Assembly: GCA_932294295.1 (NCBI GenBank)
Contig: OW028582.1
Location: 37,249,204-37,313,203, forward strand
Source: Alitta virens
Lineage: Eukaryota > Annelida > Polychaeta > Phyllodocida > Nereididae
Reading direction: 5' to 3'
Length of the DNA stretch: 64,000 nucleotides
The notes beneath the pieces are model-generated. The model saw only the letters and a list, made by a program, of their open reading frames with translations, did not search any database and was not told the DNA's origin. A program made the translations under genes and the position numbers. This document shows positions 1 to 11,331 of this stretch, one piece after another (the stretch's first letter is position 1; each line of letters opens with the position of its first letter).

Positions 1-383
1 CTCTTGGATCCTTAGTACTCAAGAATTACATAACATGTACATTCGATGTGTGAGAATTATGGCACTATAATGCATATCACGTTGTCTTATCTGAATTGTT
101 GATAAAATGACTGATAACGTTTTCCCAGGTTACAATCATACACACTTTGATAACAGTTCTGCATTCATACACCCACTACTTCGTATTTTTTTAAAGTTTC
201 AAGTTCCACACAGGAGTGCCAGCGGGTCACATCAATTTAATTCCTTATTAGAACAATTTAAGGTTATTAAGGTGAATAGATGCATCCTTAATCGGTGAAG
301 TTATTTAAATGTAATTTAATAAAGTGAAATTCATTACCAATATTACTACTGAGTTCTTGTACCCTTTGTAACCCCCATTACAT
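1..383. other. AT-rich sequence, nothing recognised
   Basis: No exon-like open frame, RNA gene or repeat is recognised before the first minisatellite. A short open frame at 107-298 has no composition or motif that suggests coding. Confidence 0.6.
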
Positions 384-385
384 TA

Positions 386-759
386 CATCAGACCCCACTT
401 TAAGACCACCTCACTATGAACACTACCTCACCATTAAGACCACCTCACTATTTCGACCACCTCAATATTAAGACAACCTCACCATTAAAACCACCTCACT
501 ATTTAGACCACCTTAATATTAAGACCACCTCACCATTAAGACCTCACTATTTAGACCACCTCAATATTAAGACCACCTCACCATTAAGACCACCTCACTA
601 TTTAGACCACCTTAATATTAAGACCACCTCACCATTTTGACCAACCATTTTTGACCCAGTATTCCTACAATAGCACTTCACCTCTTTATTAAGACCACCT
701 CACTATTAAGACCAGTAAAATTTGCACCAAGGGGTGGTCTTAATGGCGAGGTTTCACTG
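386..759 (+). mobile_element. Pogo/Tigger-like MITE expanded by 17-bp repeats
   Basis: The left end (after TA at 384-385) is a degenerate form of the family terminus, and the right end reads as its reverse complement (GGCGAGGTTTCACTG) followed by TA at 760-761. Between them are about 15 copies of a unit close to ATTAAGACCACCTCACT, switching to the opposite orientation only at the right end. The inverted ends, the TA flanks and the CAGTG start fit a non-autonomous Tc1/mariner (pogo/Tigger) element. No transposase is present. The open frame at 416-640 is only this repeat translated. Confidence 0.6.
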
Positions 760-761
760 TA

Positions 762-845
762 ATTAACCTCACAATTGTAGCCAAAAAGTTTCAGGATATT
801 TTCCACCATTAGTGGTTATATTGGCGAGGTATTACTGCAAATTTT
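762..845. repeat. Degenerate copy of the 17-bp/TIR family
   Basis: Directly beside the previous element, this stretch begins with AACCTCACAATTGTAGCC and ends with GGCGAGGTATTACTG. It is another diverged pair of inverted ends, suggesting a neighbouring or nested insertion. Confidence 0.4.
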
Positions 846-2560
846 GAAAAATTTAATAGTACAAAGTAATAGAATTGAAGAAAAATAGAATGTATTCTGT
901 GTTCCTTTAAAAAATTTAATTGATATAACTTATTACTCTATTTGCAGCTGTTTTATTTTAAAGCTCATTCTGACACGATATTAATCAGTTTCGACCTCAG
1001 ACGATTCTGTCACCTAAAATATTAACCAATTAATTTCATAAAGATAACGTCATTATCAAAGTAACAATTACCATAAAAGAAAATGTAACTTAACTACTTT
1101 TTATAGAGGAAACAGGGGAAAAGAGAGAAAGAAAAAACGTGAGACACGAAAGATCATAATTACATGAAGCAGACAGCTTGACCTACTTAAGGATCCAGAC
1201 CTGGGATCCAAACCTTGCAGGGGGACGTTATGAAATTGAATGACCGCGCTGGTCAACTGCCCATAACATATCACCTTTTGCTAGAATACCTTTCATTACA
1301 TTGTAAAGTGGCATTTCAAGGACAGTTAGTTTTGACATTTCTAAATGTATATATTTGGGAAATATGACAAACAATTTGGGTTTGATTGATGACTGTGATT
1401 TAAGATGTTAATTGCATATGAAGATAGAATGAAAAAAATTAATATATATTTAAAGGTAAAATTCACCATTGATACACAACCAAACTAGATTATTTTCTGC
1501 ATGATATTCATGACTTAATTGCTCAATTTTTAAATAGTGTTATAATATTTGATTAGGTTTTACTTAATTATTAAGATGAAATTGGTACATTTTTACTGAT
1601 ATTTGCAAGCAATATATGCAGCAGGAACTTATTTTGAACTTATTGGTTCGTCATAGATGTTTGACTATGGACGAATTCAAAGCATTATAGTAATATGCGA
1701 GTTGTTTCATTTCTTTGTGACTGTAGTGAAATTTACGAATTTTACGAAAGACTGGTTTCTTTAATGCATCGCGCTGAACCGTCGTCACGTAAGTTGTAAA
1801 ACCAGACGAAAAATGACAAAGTACAAAAAAGTCATTTTGGGAAGAAAAAATTTCCATTGATAAAGATACTTGTGTTTAGCCATTTTTTTCGGTATTTTCA
1901 GTGATTTTTTTGTTACTTTTTTACAACCTTTTGTAGTTTTAGGGAAAGTCCCTTTTTCGGGCCAAAAAAACCTAAACAGAGGCCAGTAGCGCCCCTGCAG
2001 CCTGCTCAGAAAGGAATGTAGTGGCCCATATTTGGATCCTTTGGCCTAGACTCGTTCCCAGCAAGTCGACTACTACAAAATATAGTGAATGGGCTATTAT
2101 ATATTACATGTTTTCATGCACAAAGACTCTATATACAATCTTGGACTAGCTGTGTGTGTATATACTACAGGTTTTGGATATTTAACATGTCCTAGTGCCA
2201 CAGACTTTAGTTTATTACACTGGACTACACTAACTTACAGCAATTTTAAGGTATGTCCCTTTAAACTATACCACAGTGATTGCATATCGTAAAAGTAGAT
2301 CACTACTCTGCTATTATATATGACTAGAGTCTTGAATAGTGTGTATGACTATACATTGAGAAGGTTTATATGTATATATATATCACTACATACTAGTACA
2401 TTTAGGGGTCAGAGGTCACCAGCAAGTATACAAATTGAGTGTGTGAACTTTCTTACAGCATTTTGCATTGATTTTATCAATAACTATATCATGTAATATC
2501 GAAACTATGCCTTAATAAGAATGTCAGCCTTAAAATAATAATGTTACAGAGGAACTTTAA
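846..2560. other. Non-coding sequence, nothing recognised
   Basis: AT-rich sequence with no supported gene. An open frame on the minus strand at 1651-1857 (68 codons) has a mixed amino-acid composition, but I recognise no family and see no splice or start context. A short TA-rich run lies near 2370-2386. Confidence 0.5.
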
Positions 2561-2660
2561 AAATAAGACCACTCAATATTAAGAGCACCTCGATTTTAAG
2601 ACCACTTCACTGCATTGGGTCTTGAAAATGATTAAAATGCAGAATTTAAATTTGATTGAA
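2560..2660 (+). repeat. 17-bp motif fragments
   Basis: Several units of the AAGACCAC-CTC type occur in the + orientation (for example AATAAGACCACTCAATATTA), then grade into the 20-bp tandem that follows. Confidence 0.45.
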
Positions 2661-2760
2661 TTGATATTAGGACCACTACATTGATATTAGGACCACTACA
2701 TTGATATTAGGACCACTAAATTGATATTGGGACCACTAAATTGATATTGGGACCCCTAAA
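2661..2760 (+). repeat. 20-bp tandem repeat, five exact-length units
   Basis: Five consecutive 20-base units read TTGATATTAGGACCACTACA with one or two substitutions in the later units. The core AGGACCACTA resembles the AAGACCACCT core of the 17-bp family, so this array may be a length variant of the same unit. Confidence 0.85.
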
Positions 2761-2838
2761 TTGAATCCCAAGGGTCTCTTTATAGTGATGTTTTTTTTTG
2801 TATTGGAACAATTGACGTTCTAGAATTAGTAAGGATTG

Positions 2839-2865
2839 TGACGTCACTACTGTTTTGTGACGTCA
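2839..2865. promoter_or_regulatory. Pair of perfect TGACGTCA octamers
   Basis: TGACGTCA is present at 2839-2846 and 2858-2865. This is the palindromic consensus bound by CREB/ATF bZIP dimers. Function is unknown. Two similar pairs occur elsewhere in the window, so it may be carried by a repeat. Confidence 0.35.
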
Positions 2866-2939
2866 TATGAAGTGTACGTGACATCATGAATAAATACACT
2901 GCAACTTCATGGAACACACTTTTATGCAATATCTAAATC

Positions 2940-3250
2940 AGCGTATTATGTCATTAGTACAACAGACGTAATGATGAAATGGTATACTGGATGTTGCATC
3001 ATATAACCATTTAAAAGTATATGCAATTGCAAAGAGGGAGACGTGAGGATGAAATGAAATGTGCCTACCAGAAATGTGCACAGAATTACAAGGTGGGGCA
3101 CTTTCTTGCCTGCACATAAGAACTGGATGTTCACAAGTCAAATCAGCTTATGAAGGCAAACGTAATGATGCAATGAGATGTGTGTACTATACAATACAAT
3201 GTAATGGGTCATTTCCTTGCCTTTGCATAGACACTGTTCCTTATGTTCAC
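2940..3250 (-). mobile_element. Degraded SINE bodies, minus strand
   Basis: Two or three decayed copies of the SINE body lie in series. Diagnostic pieces are GACGTAATGATGAAATG near 2966, a weaker block near 3040-3120, and AACGTAATGATGCAATGAGA with a CTTGCCTTTGCATAGACACTG tail near 3160-3235. Open frames here (2938-3141, 3059-3346) are shadows of this repeat. Confidence 0.45.
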
Positions 3251-3774
3251 ACGTTAACTAAATTTACTCTTAGCCACCTACACGAATTGTGCAACACTAT
3301 AGGTACTGTGAGTCCGCTAGTGTCTGGGTCAAACGATAGTAAATAGAGTGAATGCAGGTCTGCACTCTTTTCTGCAGTGATCCAGTGTAATGTTTTCAGG
3401 CAGGGTTAGCTTGATCGGCACTTTTTTTTACACTTTCATCTTACTATATTGTGGTTTTATCAGGTGGGTAGTAATTTTATACCTGTTTGAAGTATCATGT
3501 ACACTTGCTATATATATATATATTGCAGTTAAGTAACAATTATGTACACAGGACGCCATTATTCAGGCTACAAGTGGAAATCATGTACTTTGTGTCAGTA
3601 ATACAAAAGTAGTCCTAGTTCTAGGATTTAAGTCAGTTATTCAACATACTATTTATTTATATAAATCATGTACAAATGGGAGAAGATAAACTTATATTAA
3701 AATACATAAATGTACATAAATATCATAAAAAAAATAAAATAATGAATTTAAACTATTCCATGTATTGCTATAAC
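3251..3774. other. Non-coding sequence, nothing recognised
   Basis: AT-rich sequence with a short TA run near 3512-3523 and no supported gene or known repeat. Confidence 0.5.
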
Positions 3775-3985
3775 ATCTATTTGCCTGTTAGCAAACTGGT
3801 TAGCTCTTCTGAAAATCCTGGGTTAGAACCCCAGACTAGGGCACCCTTCATAAGCTCATGTGTGACATTACTATTCATAATATTGTTGTAATACTGGAAG
3901 TCCCCAACCATGGGCTATCATCTTATCATGACATCTGCCTCTGGCAACTGTTCATTATAAAGCTTCAGTAGCTTTGAGACAATGC
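3775..3985 (+). mobile_element. tRNA-derived SINE, full length, diverged
   Basis: A tRNA-like head (CTGGTTAGCTC, then B box GGGTTAGAACCCC) is followed by the body with GGAAGTCC, ATCATCTTATCATGACATC and TGCCTCTGGCAACTG, and ends near TTTGAGACAATG. The order matches the other copies in the window. The head has a weakened B box, so it is probably not transcribed. Confidence 0.65.
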
Positions 3986-3994
3986 AATTTAAAT

Positions 3995-4260
3995 GGCGGG
4001 TGGTCTAGTGGTAAGACGCTCGTCTGCTCCTCTGAAGGACCCAGGTTCAATCCCAGGCCTGGGCATCTTTCATGAGCAACATCCCAGCTGGATGAGAGGT
4101 TAAATTGGTGGTCCCTTGTACTCAGTGTCTATGCAGAGGCAAGTAAAAGATCCCACCCATGGGGTAAATGTGTAACATGGGTGGACTCCTCCTCTCTCTC
4201 ACCTCATCAATCAACCCTCAATAGCGGCAAGAACTTGCCTTAGAGGGCTGCACTTCCCAT
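3995..4260 (+). mobile_element. tRNA-derived SINE with alternative 3' tail
   Basis: This is the best-preserved head in the window: A box TGGTCTAGTGG (near 4001) and B box GGTTCAATCCC (near 4044), matching RNA polymerase III internal promoters. The body has GAGGCAAGTAAAAGATCCCA and CCATGGGGTAAATGTGTAAC. Instead of the common tail it ends with a CATCAATCAACC...CTTGCCTTAGAGG segment, which is shared with 55725-55870, so there are two tail subfamilies. Confidence 0.75.
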
Positions 4261-4261
4261 A

Positions 4262-4353
4262 TCGATCTATCTATCTATCTATCTACCTATCTATCTATCT
4301 ATCTACCTTTCTACCTATTTATCTATCTATCTGTCTGTCTGTCTATCTATCTG
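4262..4353 (+). repeat. (CTAT)n microsatellite
   Basis: An imperfect CTAT/CTGT tetranucleotide array directly follows the 3' end of the SINE, as is common for SINE tails. Confidence 0.9.
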
Positions 4354-4419
4354 TGGGGTTTTGCTGAACAAGACATGGGTGTGTCCAACATCAGTTTGCA
4401 GCTGAAGGGGGGTAAAAAA

Positions 4420-4480
4420 AAAAAAAGATTCTGGCAAACATAATGATGACATCGTAAAGTGTGTATCATACATCATGCGA
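4420..4480 (-). mobile_element. SINE body fragment, minus strand
   Basis: The piece GGCAAACATAATGATGACAT resembles the reverse complement of the SINE core CATCATTACGTCTGCC. No head is visible. Confidence 0.35.
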
Positions 4481-4589
4481 TATAGTTAGGCTAGACATCC
4501 AGGACTACAATAGAAGCTGACTAAACGTATAACCACTCAGCCAGAGAGTTTGTCACACTGTTCAGACAGCCGGGTTAGATGTCCAATTG

Positions 4590-4960
4590 AACCCGTTTTA
4601 AGACAACCTCACTATTAAGACCACTTTCTTAATTAAGACCACTTCACCAATAACCATCTGTAAGTATTCTAGGCTTTGTTTCTCATCTCAATATCAAGCC
4701 AACCTCACTATTAAGACCAATTAACGTCTGGTCATAATAGCGAAGTCCTACAGTTCACCCTTGATTAAAAGACAGAATGTCTCATTAGGTAGTAGCCGTA
4801 TAAGCGAGGTCAAACGCCAAGTCAGTGTATTAATTGGTTGTCCTATTAAAGGGATATCCTTATAACGAGGTTATATTGTAGTACAAACAGGAACTCATTA
4901 GAGATGGCCTAAGTGTTCGTAATACTGAGGTGGTCTTTATACTGAGGTTGCTACACCAGT
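4590..4960. repeat. Diverged 17-bp/TIR family cluster
   Basis: Units such as AACCTCACTATTAAGACCA occur in the + direction near 4600-4720. Reverse-oriented ends (ATAACGAGGTTATATTGTA near 4864; GAGGTGGTCTTTATACTGAGG near 4927) follow, consistent with one or two decayed inverted-repeat elements. Confidence 0.5.
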
Positions 4961-6100
4961 GAAGTTATGTTTACAGTTCAATCATCATTATATCAAAGAC
5001 ATTTTCTCAAGATTAGTAGCTCTGATTTCTAAGTGGAGAGGAGGGGAGCTTTTCCCGCCCACTCGCCCCGGCGTTCATTGGCCTGGCCACCCCCGCCTCC
5101 CCCACTCCCTCTACCGGAGTCCCGTAGCCTGGGTATCGTCAATTGTGCAATCTCTCACAATTTGTGCAAGTGATTATAACAGTTTCAGAAAACGATATAG
5201 CATCGGAATAGTCATATGTCACTATACTATACTATAGTATACTACAGCATGCTATTTTCCCACTCAGCAGGATTTTGGCATTAACAACTAAAACAATTGT
5301 TAGACAAAACAGAAAGTACTGGAACATACACAAAACTTCAATTGACTCATTATAAGTTGGATTAACTTATATGCTAATTACAGTATTAGCATATAGTTAG
5401 CATAATAGGACTCCAGGGTACCTGACGGATGCAGTTGGAATTAAATGGTAAGCTGTCTTCACCTACCAGTTAAATCAAGGTAATATATGTATAACTATAA
5501 AGTAGTGTATTTTTTTATTGAGATATCAATATGCATGCATTAGCTTTTAATTTAATTAACATACCAAGGTCAGAAAATCCAACACAATGAGTCATTAATT
5601 GAATTCATATAATTTGTATTACTTCAATTTCATAAATAAATATTTGGCTTTCAAACATTCCATTGCAAAAATATGTGACTTTAGACTTAACAGTGGAACA
5701 TTATATATCTATTATACATGACTAGTTCATGTAGTGGGTATATTATACACTTGGATAAATACATCTATTTATGGTGTCATGTGTGAGAAATCTTTGGCTT
5801 GGCTAACTTTTTGTTTATTGTAGTAACTGGGACTTTTTTACTGGCAGTAAATGGACTATTATATATTCCCCAATACATGTACAGCCCTGATATCACAGTC
5901 CTACTATGTAGTCTACAAGTCTAAATTACTGGGTATGATAATATGATAACTTATATTGATAGCATAATTACTAATCATGTACTACTGAAATTTATTAATG
6001 AGCTTTGACTGGAATATGCAGTTGGATCCTGTGATAAGATCTCCTCTTTATCGATCACATTGCAATACTAAATGTGATAAATGATGCAATTCTTCACATG
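4961..6100. other. Non-coding sequence with a GC-rich patch
   Basis: The only contrast is a GC-rich patch at about 5035-5135 inside otherwise AT-rich DNA. No conserved frame is evident, and the open frame at 4959-5237 shows no recognised motif. Confidence 0.5.
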
Positions 6101-6107
6101 CCATTCT

Positions 6108-6185
6108 ATGGGATATCGCTATTACGACCACCTCATCAGTAAAACCACTCAATTTACTTTAAAGATGGTTTTAATAATGAAACTT
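6108..6185. repeat. 17-bp/TIR family fragment
   Basis: GGATATCGCTATTACGACCA followed by CCTCATCAGTAAAACCACTC is a two-unit remnant of the family. AAGATGGTTTTAATAATGAA is the facing end. Confidence 0.4.
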
Positions 6186-6239
6186 ATTGAGTTTTATTTA
6201 AAAAAAATATGAATTGTTATATTATTTATATTATCTTAA

Positions 6240-6385
6240 GGACACTAGTCTGAAGCTTAGCAAGCTTGTGTAACCAGTTAGCAGAGGCAGACGTGATGAT
6301 AAGATGATAAGGCTTGGAGTCTACATCATGTTATAGTATTGTACCACATTTACTCCAAGGGTGGGGTCTTTTGCATGCCCACACA
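6240..6385 (-). mobile_element. SINE, minus strand, head replaced by satellite
   Basis: The reverse-complement body is clear: CTGAAGCTTAGCAAGCTTGT, GCAGAGGCAGACGTGATGAT, then GGGTGGGGTCTTTTGCATGC. Where the tRNA-like head is expected, the sequence passes into the 110-bp tandem repeat. Confidence 0.6.
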
Positions 6386-6394
6386 CAGACACTA

Positions 6395-7095
6395 GAAGCA
6401 AAGCAGCACCGGTAAGCAGCACCGGTAAACAGTGCAGGGAGTGGGCTTTGAACCCATGCACCCACAGTCATTACCATAGATGAGATGATGATGAGTACAT
6501 CCCATGTGATAGGACAGGGACTGAGATGTGGCTCATAAACAGTGCAGGGAGTGTGCTTTGAACCCATGCACCCACAGTCACTACCATGGATGAGATGATG
6601 ATGAGTACATCCCATGTGACGGGACAGGGACTGAGATGTGGGTCATAAACAGTGCAGGGTGTGGGCTTTGAACTCATGCACCCACAGTCACTACCATGAA
6701 TGAGGTGATGATGAGTACATCCCTTGTGATGGGACAGGGACTGAGATGTGGCTCATAAACAGTGCAGGGAGTGTGCTTTGAACCCATGCACCCACAGTCA
6801 CTACCATGGATGAGATGATGATGATTACATCCTATGTCATAGGACAGGGACTGAGATGTGGCTCATAAACAGTGCAGGGAGTATGCTTTGAACCCATGCA
6901 CCAACAGTCACTACCATGGATGAGATGAAGATGAGTACATCCCATATGATGGGTCAGGGACTGAGATGTGGCTCATTAACAGTGCAGGGAGTGGGCTTTG
7001 AACCCATGCACCCACAGTCACTACCATGAATGAGATGATGATGAGTACATCCATGTGATGGGACAGGGACTAAGATGTAACGTTGAACCCATGCA
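6395..7095 (-). repeat. 110-bp tandem satellite, about six units
   Basis: The marker CTGAGATGTG recurs at 6521, 6631, 6741, 6851 and 6961, giving an exact 110-base period. Each unit carries GCTTTGAACCCATGCACCCA, whose reverse complement contains a tRNA B-box-like GGTTCAAAGC. The array abuts the SINE body on its left, so the unit may descend from a SINE head. The same family lies inverted at 26215-26710. Open frames on the minus strand here are satellite translations. Confidence 0.9.
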
Positions 7096-7564
7096 CCAAT
7101 TATTATCATAGGAGTCCACATACTAACGATTTGGCCAACATGCCTTCATAAAAGTTGAAGGAACATCAGAATTAATCACACAAAATCAGTATTAATATCG
7201 AGATATGTAAAATTGGGAGTCCACCCAATTAGTTATCTCAAATGAAGGTGGTCTTAATGTCGAGTGGTCTTAATTGTGAAGTCACTCTGTAGATTATATT
7301 TTCAAGTATATATAAGCCATGTGCGCACATGATGCAGCCAGCTGTTGCTAAGAAACGATGCCAAAATAGAACATATTTGTCACATGGTTGAAAGTTAGGC
7401 CTACTTCCGGTTGGTTGGTTGGTTGGTTAATTGGTTGGTTGTTGGTATTTGCTAGGTTGCTAAGTTTACTAATTGGTTGGTTGATTGGCTGGTTGGTTGC
7501 ATTGGTAGTTTTTTGTTTCCTTACACCTATAGATAGCTAGTAATTTAAATTTTTACCTTCAAAG
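7096..7564. repeat. TIR-family fragment and (GGTT)n stretch
   Basis: GGTGGTCTTAATGTCGAG, then GTGGTCTTAATTGTGAAG and TCACTCTGTAGATT at about 7228-7298, form a right-hand end of the 17-bp/TIR family. About 7408-7500 is an imperfect GGTT/GATTGGTT repeat. Confidence 0.55.
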
Positions 7565-7800
7565 CATATATGACCAGCTGCCAGAGGCTGACGTAATGAT
7601 GCCATGATAAAACCTAATGTGCAGCTCATGTCACAGCTTTACCTCATGAGAGGGGTCGTTTACTTGCCTCAGCATGGTCACCAGGTATATAAGGTACCAC
7701 CAATTTAGCATATTTGAATGACAGAAGTTCGTAGGCTGGAATCGAACTCATAACATTTATATGAGCGAAGTACAGTCTTAAACACTAGGCCACCAAGCTT
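7565..7800 (-). mobile_element. tRNA-derived SINE, near complete, minus strand
   Basis: Reading the minus strand: the head has A box TGGCCTAGTGT and B box GAGTTCGATTCC (reverse complement of 7738-7790). The body follows with TGAGGCAAGTAAACGACCCC and ATCATGGCATCATTACGTCA, and then GCCTCTGGCAGCTGGTCATA. This orders head and body as in the other copies. Confidence 0.7.
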
Positions 7801-9180
7801 GCATGAATTGGCTGAGTGTATTGTTTTGACAGTTTCTTGGATATCATCTTTACTCTTCTAGAAAGCTATATGCAATCAGTAATGAATTGTTTATCTCGAT
7901 AATCTTTCTTAGCAGGTGTACCACGCCTTTTATCAATTGATAAGTGATAGTGAAATGATGATATCATTGTGTTCATGTGAGATTATATATTTACATGTCA
8001 GTTACATGCTTACCTCAGCTGTGCTAGCATGTAGAATGTCCTCACATGATAGATTGGCCTATTCTGATCAGTCTATATGTTTGCTACATGTTCATGTGCA
8101 GAGAGTGACTGGACTATACTAATGTACAGTCATGTAAGTCTTGCTATTTTATTCAAAATATGGATATTACTGACTCTGGAGCCATTTAATATAAGGTAAT
8201 TTACTATCTTTTGTCATTAGCTTGCCATTTTGCGCCTATATTTAGAATATATGTTTATATGAACATGTATCTTCGGATAGTCAAAAGACTAAAATCATAT
8301 GCTATACAAAAAATGTATATACAACAACATAGATCAGTGACATATATACACTTTCTCTCACATTTAAATGCTGTATTCTACATTCTTTTGATTCGTTTAT
8401 ACAATGCAATTATTCATACGATCAAATTACATTAAAATACCAAATTATAACATAGTATGAATTTGATTTTTTTAATTATGATTATTTGAGGGATATTAAA
8501 ATCATAATCAATATTCATAATAATTAGTTATTCACCTAAAATTTAATATAACAAAACTATTGCACCATTACAATATATCTCACAATTAAGAAAAATCTAT
8601 TCATTAAAATAAAACATTTTGCACATTAAGCTTTTCTAAAGAGATTTTTTATCTACATATCTACTACGACTTTAATTTAATTTTATAAAACGCAGTAAAA
8701 CTTGCTGGTTGCGACAATGATATCACAAAACAATATAATGTCAGCTAGTTATGTTTGTCCATCGAGAAATGGTACATGTTTAGATTAGGAAATATGATAA
8801 AAAAATGATACATGTTATTTAGCATGTAGGTTATGAGAAAATTGGTGTTAGAAATTTAGGACAATTTATCACAAATTTAGGTCAATGATCCTCAAGTTTT
8901 TGGAGAAATTCACTATGCATAGTAGTGCAACGCCACAAATATCAACTAAGAAAAATTATAATCATGTATGATCAATGATCAAATAAGGTTATTGATTTAT
9001 TTTCTATATCGGGACAAAGAAATTCTCAAGTGCTTATTCTAGTGTGAAATATAGTACTCCTATTTTGTGATTTATGATTGGAAGGGTCAAGCCTGATTCA
9101 TTATATTGTCATAGTAATTCATTTGCTGATTTCATTACAATATCTGGAGCAAAAAGAAACACTTTATGTGTGGGAATTCA
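7801..9180. other. Very AT-rich sequence, nothing recognised
   Basis: There is no supported gene. Open frames at 7916-8122 and 8211-8435 are AT-rich translations without recognisable motifs. About 8440-8700 is especially AT-rich. Confidence 0.5.
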
Positions 9181-9184
9181 CTAT

Positions 9185-9290
9185 TGAGACACCGTACATC
9201 AAGGCTGCCTCAATGTTAAGTAATTTCCACACACAAAACTGATTATATTGTACAAAACGTTCTTACATTGTTAAAACCACTTCGATGCTA
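9185..9290. repeat. Diverged 17-bp/TIR family units
   Basis: CATCAAGGCTGCCTCAATGTTAAG and ACATTGTTAAAACCACTTCG keep the spacing and AAGACCACCTC-like core in decayed form. Confidence 0.3.
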
Positions 9291-9293
9291 AGA

Positions 9294-9412
9294 AAACTTG
9301 TGTGATTCTAAATGGTGAACTTGTGTGATTCTAAATGGTGAACTTGTGTTATTCTAAATCGTGAACTTGTGTTATTATAAATGATGAACTTATGTGATTC
9401 TAAATGGTGATT
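9294..9412 (+). repeat. 23-bp tandem repeat, about five units
   Basis: The unit AACTTGTGTGATTCTAAATG plus GTG repeats at a 23-base period with a few substitutions. It is unrelated by eye to the 17-bp family. Confidence 0.85.
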
Positions 9413-10288
9413 TTAATAAAGAGGTAGAATTGTGTTAATTTTATGTACACCATCTTGTACATAGTACCTTAAGTTAAGGTTAATTTAAGGACACAGCCTT
9501 AAGGAAGTTTTTAAAGATTTTTTAAAGTTGCCCACGTGGGGGGATTCCAATATTAGTTCTTGGGATACCACTTAGAATTCCCCGGTTATTATAACACTTA
9601 TTTATAATATTTACAATATTTTTACACACAATTTATCGATAAGTTCCTGCGCAAAATGTTCCAGTTAAAAAATTCTCTTCTGCAAAGCCTAAATTCTTCT
9701 GACCACAAAAATGTGTTGACTCCTACAAGCCCATGCTGAATGTGGACGCCGTATTTGAATAAGAAAAAATTGAGAAAAAAAAAAGAAGCTAAAATTCCAT
9801 TGTGGGGGACAAAATGTGAAAAAAGTGAAAAAAAGTTTTTCAAATGTTTATTATAGTACGGTAGAGCGAACGACAGCATATCTTTATAAGGGATTTTGTA
9901 AAACTTTGAAAAGAAGGCATTTCAGCAATGTGAAACGGGATATGTATTACATATGTTTTGGTAATTGCAGTTTTGAAGATATGCTGAAATTTTGCTATCA
10001 AAAGAGGCTTTAATTATGAGGTTATTTATTTATAATAACGCATAAAATATTCATATTTTCTTGCTTATGTTAATATATTCTAGCTTTTAAAAAGTGAAAT
10101 ATTAATTATCGTATTTTACATCAATAATTTTATTGATCTTTCTAAATTTTCCAAAGATTTTTTTCAAACTGCAACAAGTTGAAAATATAACCATGGTTTT
10201 GCGAATGAATTATTGTTTACATATACAAAACCCATTCTACACAGTTCTGGTCTTTTACAACTAAGCTGCTGACATTCATATAATTAAA
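9413..10288. other. Non-coding sequence, nothing recognised
   Basis: AT-rich with short A-runs. Two opposed open frames (9622-9879 minus and 9816-10013 plus) show no recognised motif. Confidence 0.45.
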
Positions 10289-10289
10289 A

Positions 10290-10352
10290 TAGGCCTTCGC
10301 CATTAAGACCACAATTGGTGCTGATTTTAGTAGTCTTAATGGCGAGGTGGTC
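10290..10352. repeat. Short inverted copy of the TIR family
   Basis: CCTTCGCCATTAAGACCACA faces TAGTAGTCTTAATGGCGAGG about 20 bases later. It is a compact, nearly palindromic copy able to fold into a hairpin. Confidence 0.6.
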
Positions 10353-11192
10353 ATTTTATAAGATTATGCTGAGGACTTTATAAATGTAAAAAATTTCTTG
10401 GAGCATATCACTTTTTAAAAACATTGTACATTACTGCAATTGTACACCCAACGGCAAAATTATTAGAGGACAATAGATTTTGTCCCCCGGTGTCATAGAT
10501 TTATCTTCTAGAATGTCTCCAAGCTGTCATGAACTGTCTGTGTGAAATGTGGAGTTTGGAGTATATTGGCAAAGCGCTAGAAGCCCGTGGGTTTTGTTAA
10601 AAACATACTGATCACAATACAGGGATACCTCTCTCTAAAGACCACCTATATACCTCTGTATGACACACTGGTCTTAATAATGAGGCTAATTCAATTCTTA
10701 GAGCCCAGCTAGGTCATTAGAACAGGGGCTTTATTGTCAAGCGACCATGTACAAAATAAATGGTCGCAGTTGAGAGAGGTGTTCTTGTACCCTGGTTACA
10801 AATGTAGTTTATTTGTTATTCTGAAAATAATCAGCTACATGTAACCACAAATATGGCATATATTCATGTTACAGACATGTTGCAATTATTTGAGCATTGG
10901 TAAAATTCCAATAATGTACTGAACATGACTCTAAAATCATTTAAATATACGAATTTTGGCTGTGCACCAGATTTCATAGTAAACATAGGACTAATGTAAT
11001 TTTCAGTATGAATTCAGTTATTTTGCAAGCTAAACACATTACACAGTGAATGAATAATGATAATAAGCTTATTCTACAATATTTTATTGGTTGTTTATAC
11101 CAGTTATTATAAAGTATAGTTACAGTATAATTGTAGTATATGTTATTTCAAAAACTTAAAATTACAGAATTTGTGAAATTTTCTATCTACCT
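10353..11192. other. Non-coding sequence with one TIR fragment
   Basis: Near 10617-10690, TACAGGGATACCTCTCTCTA and AAGACCACC face CTGGTCTTAATAATGAGGCT, a decayed copy of the same inverted-repeat family. Nothing else is recognised. Confidence 0.45.
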
Positions 11193-11261
<69 letters not shown>

Positions 11262-11279
11262 ATAGATAAATAAATAGAC

Positions 11280-11328
<49 letters not shown>

Positions 11329-11331
11329 GAT
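11193..11331 (+). repeat. (GATA)n microsatellite
   Basis: GATA array of about 140 bases with AAATA and GACA interruptions. The minus-strand frame across it (11187-11420) is an Ile/Tyr/Leu/Ser artefact. Confidence 0.95.

Noticed and set aside
1651..1857. 68-codon minus frame with a protein-like composition
   Set aside because: No family, conserved motif or splice signals can be recognised by eye. Too short to call.
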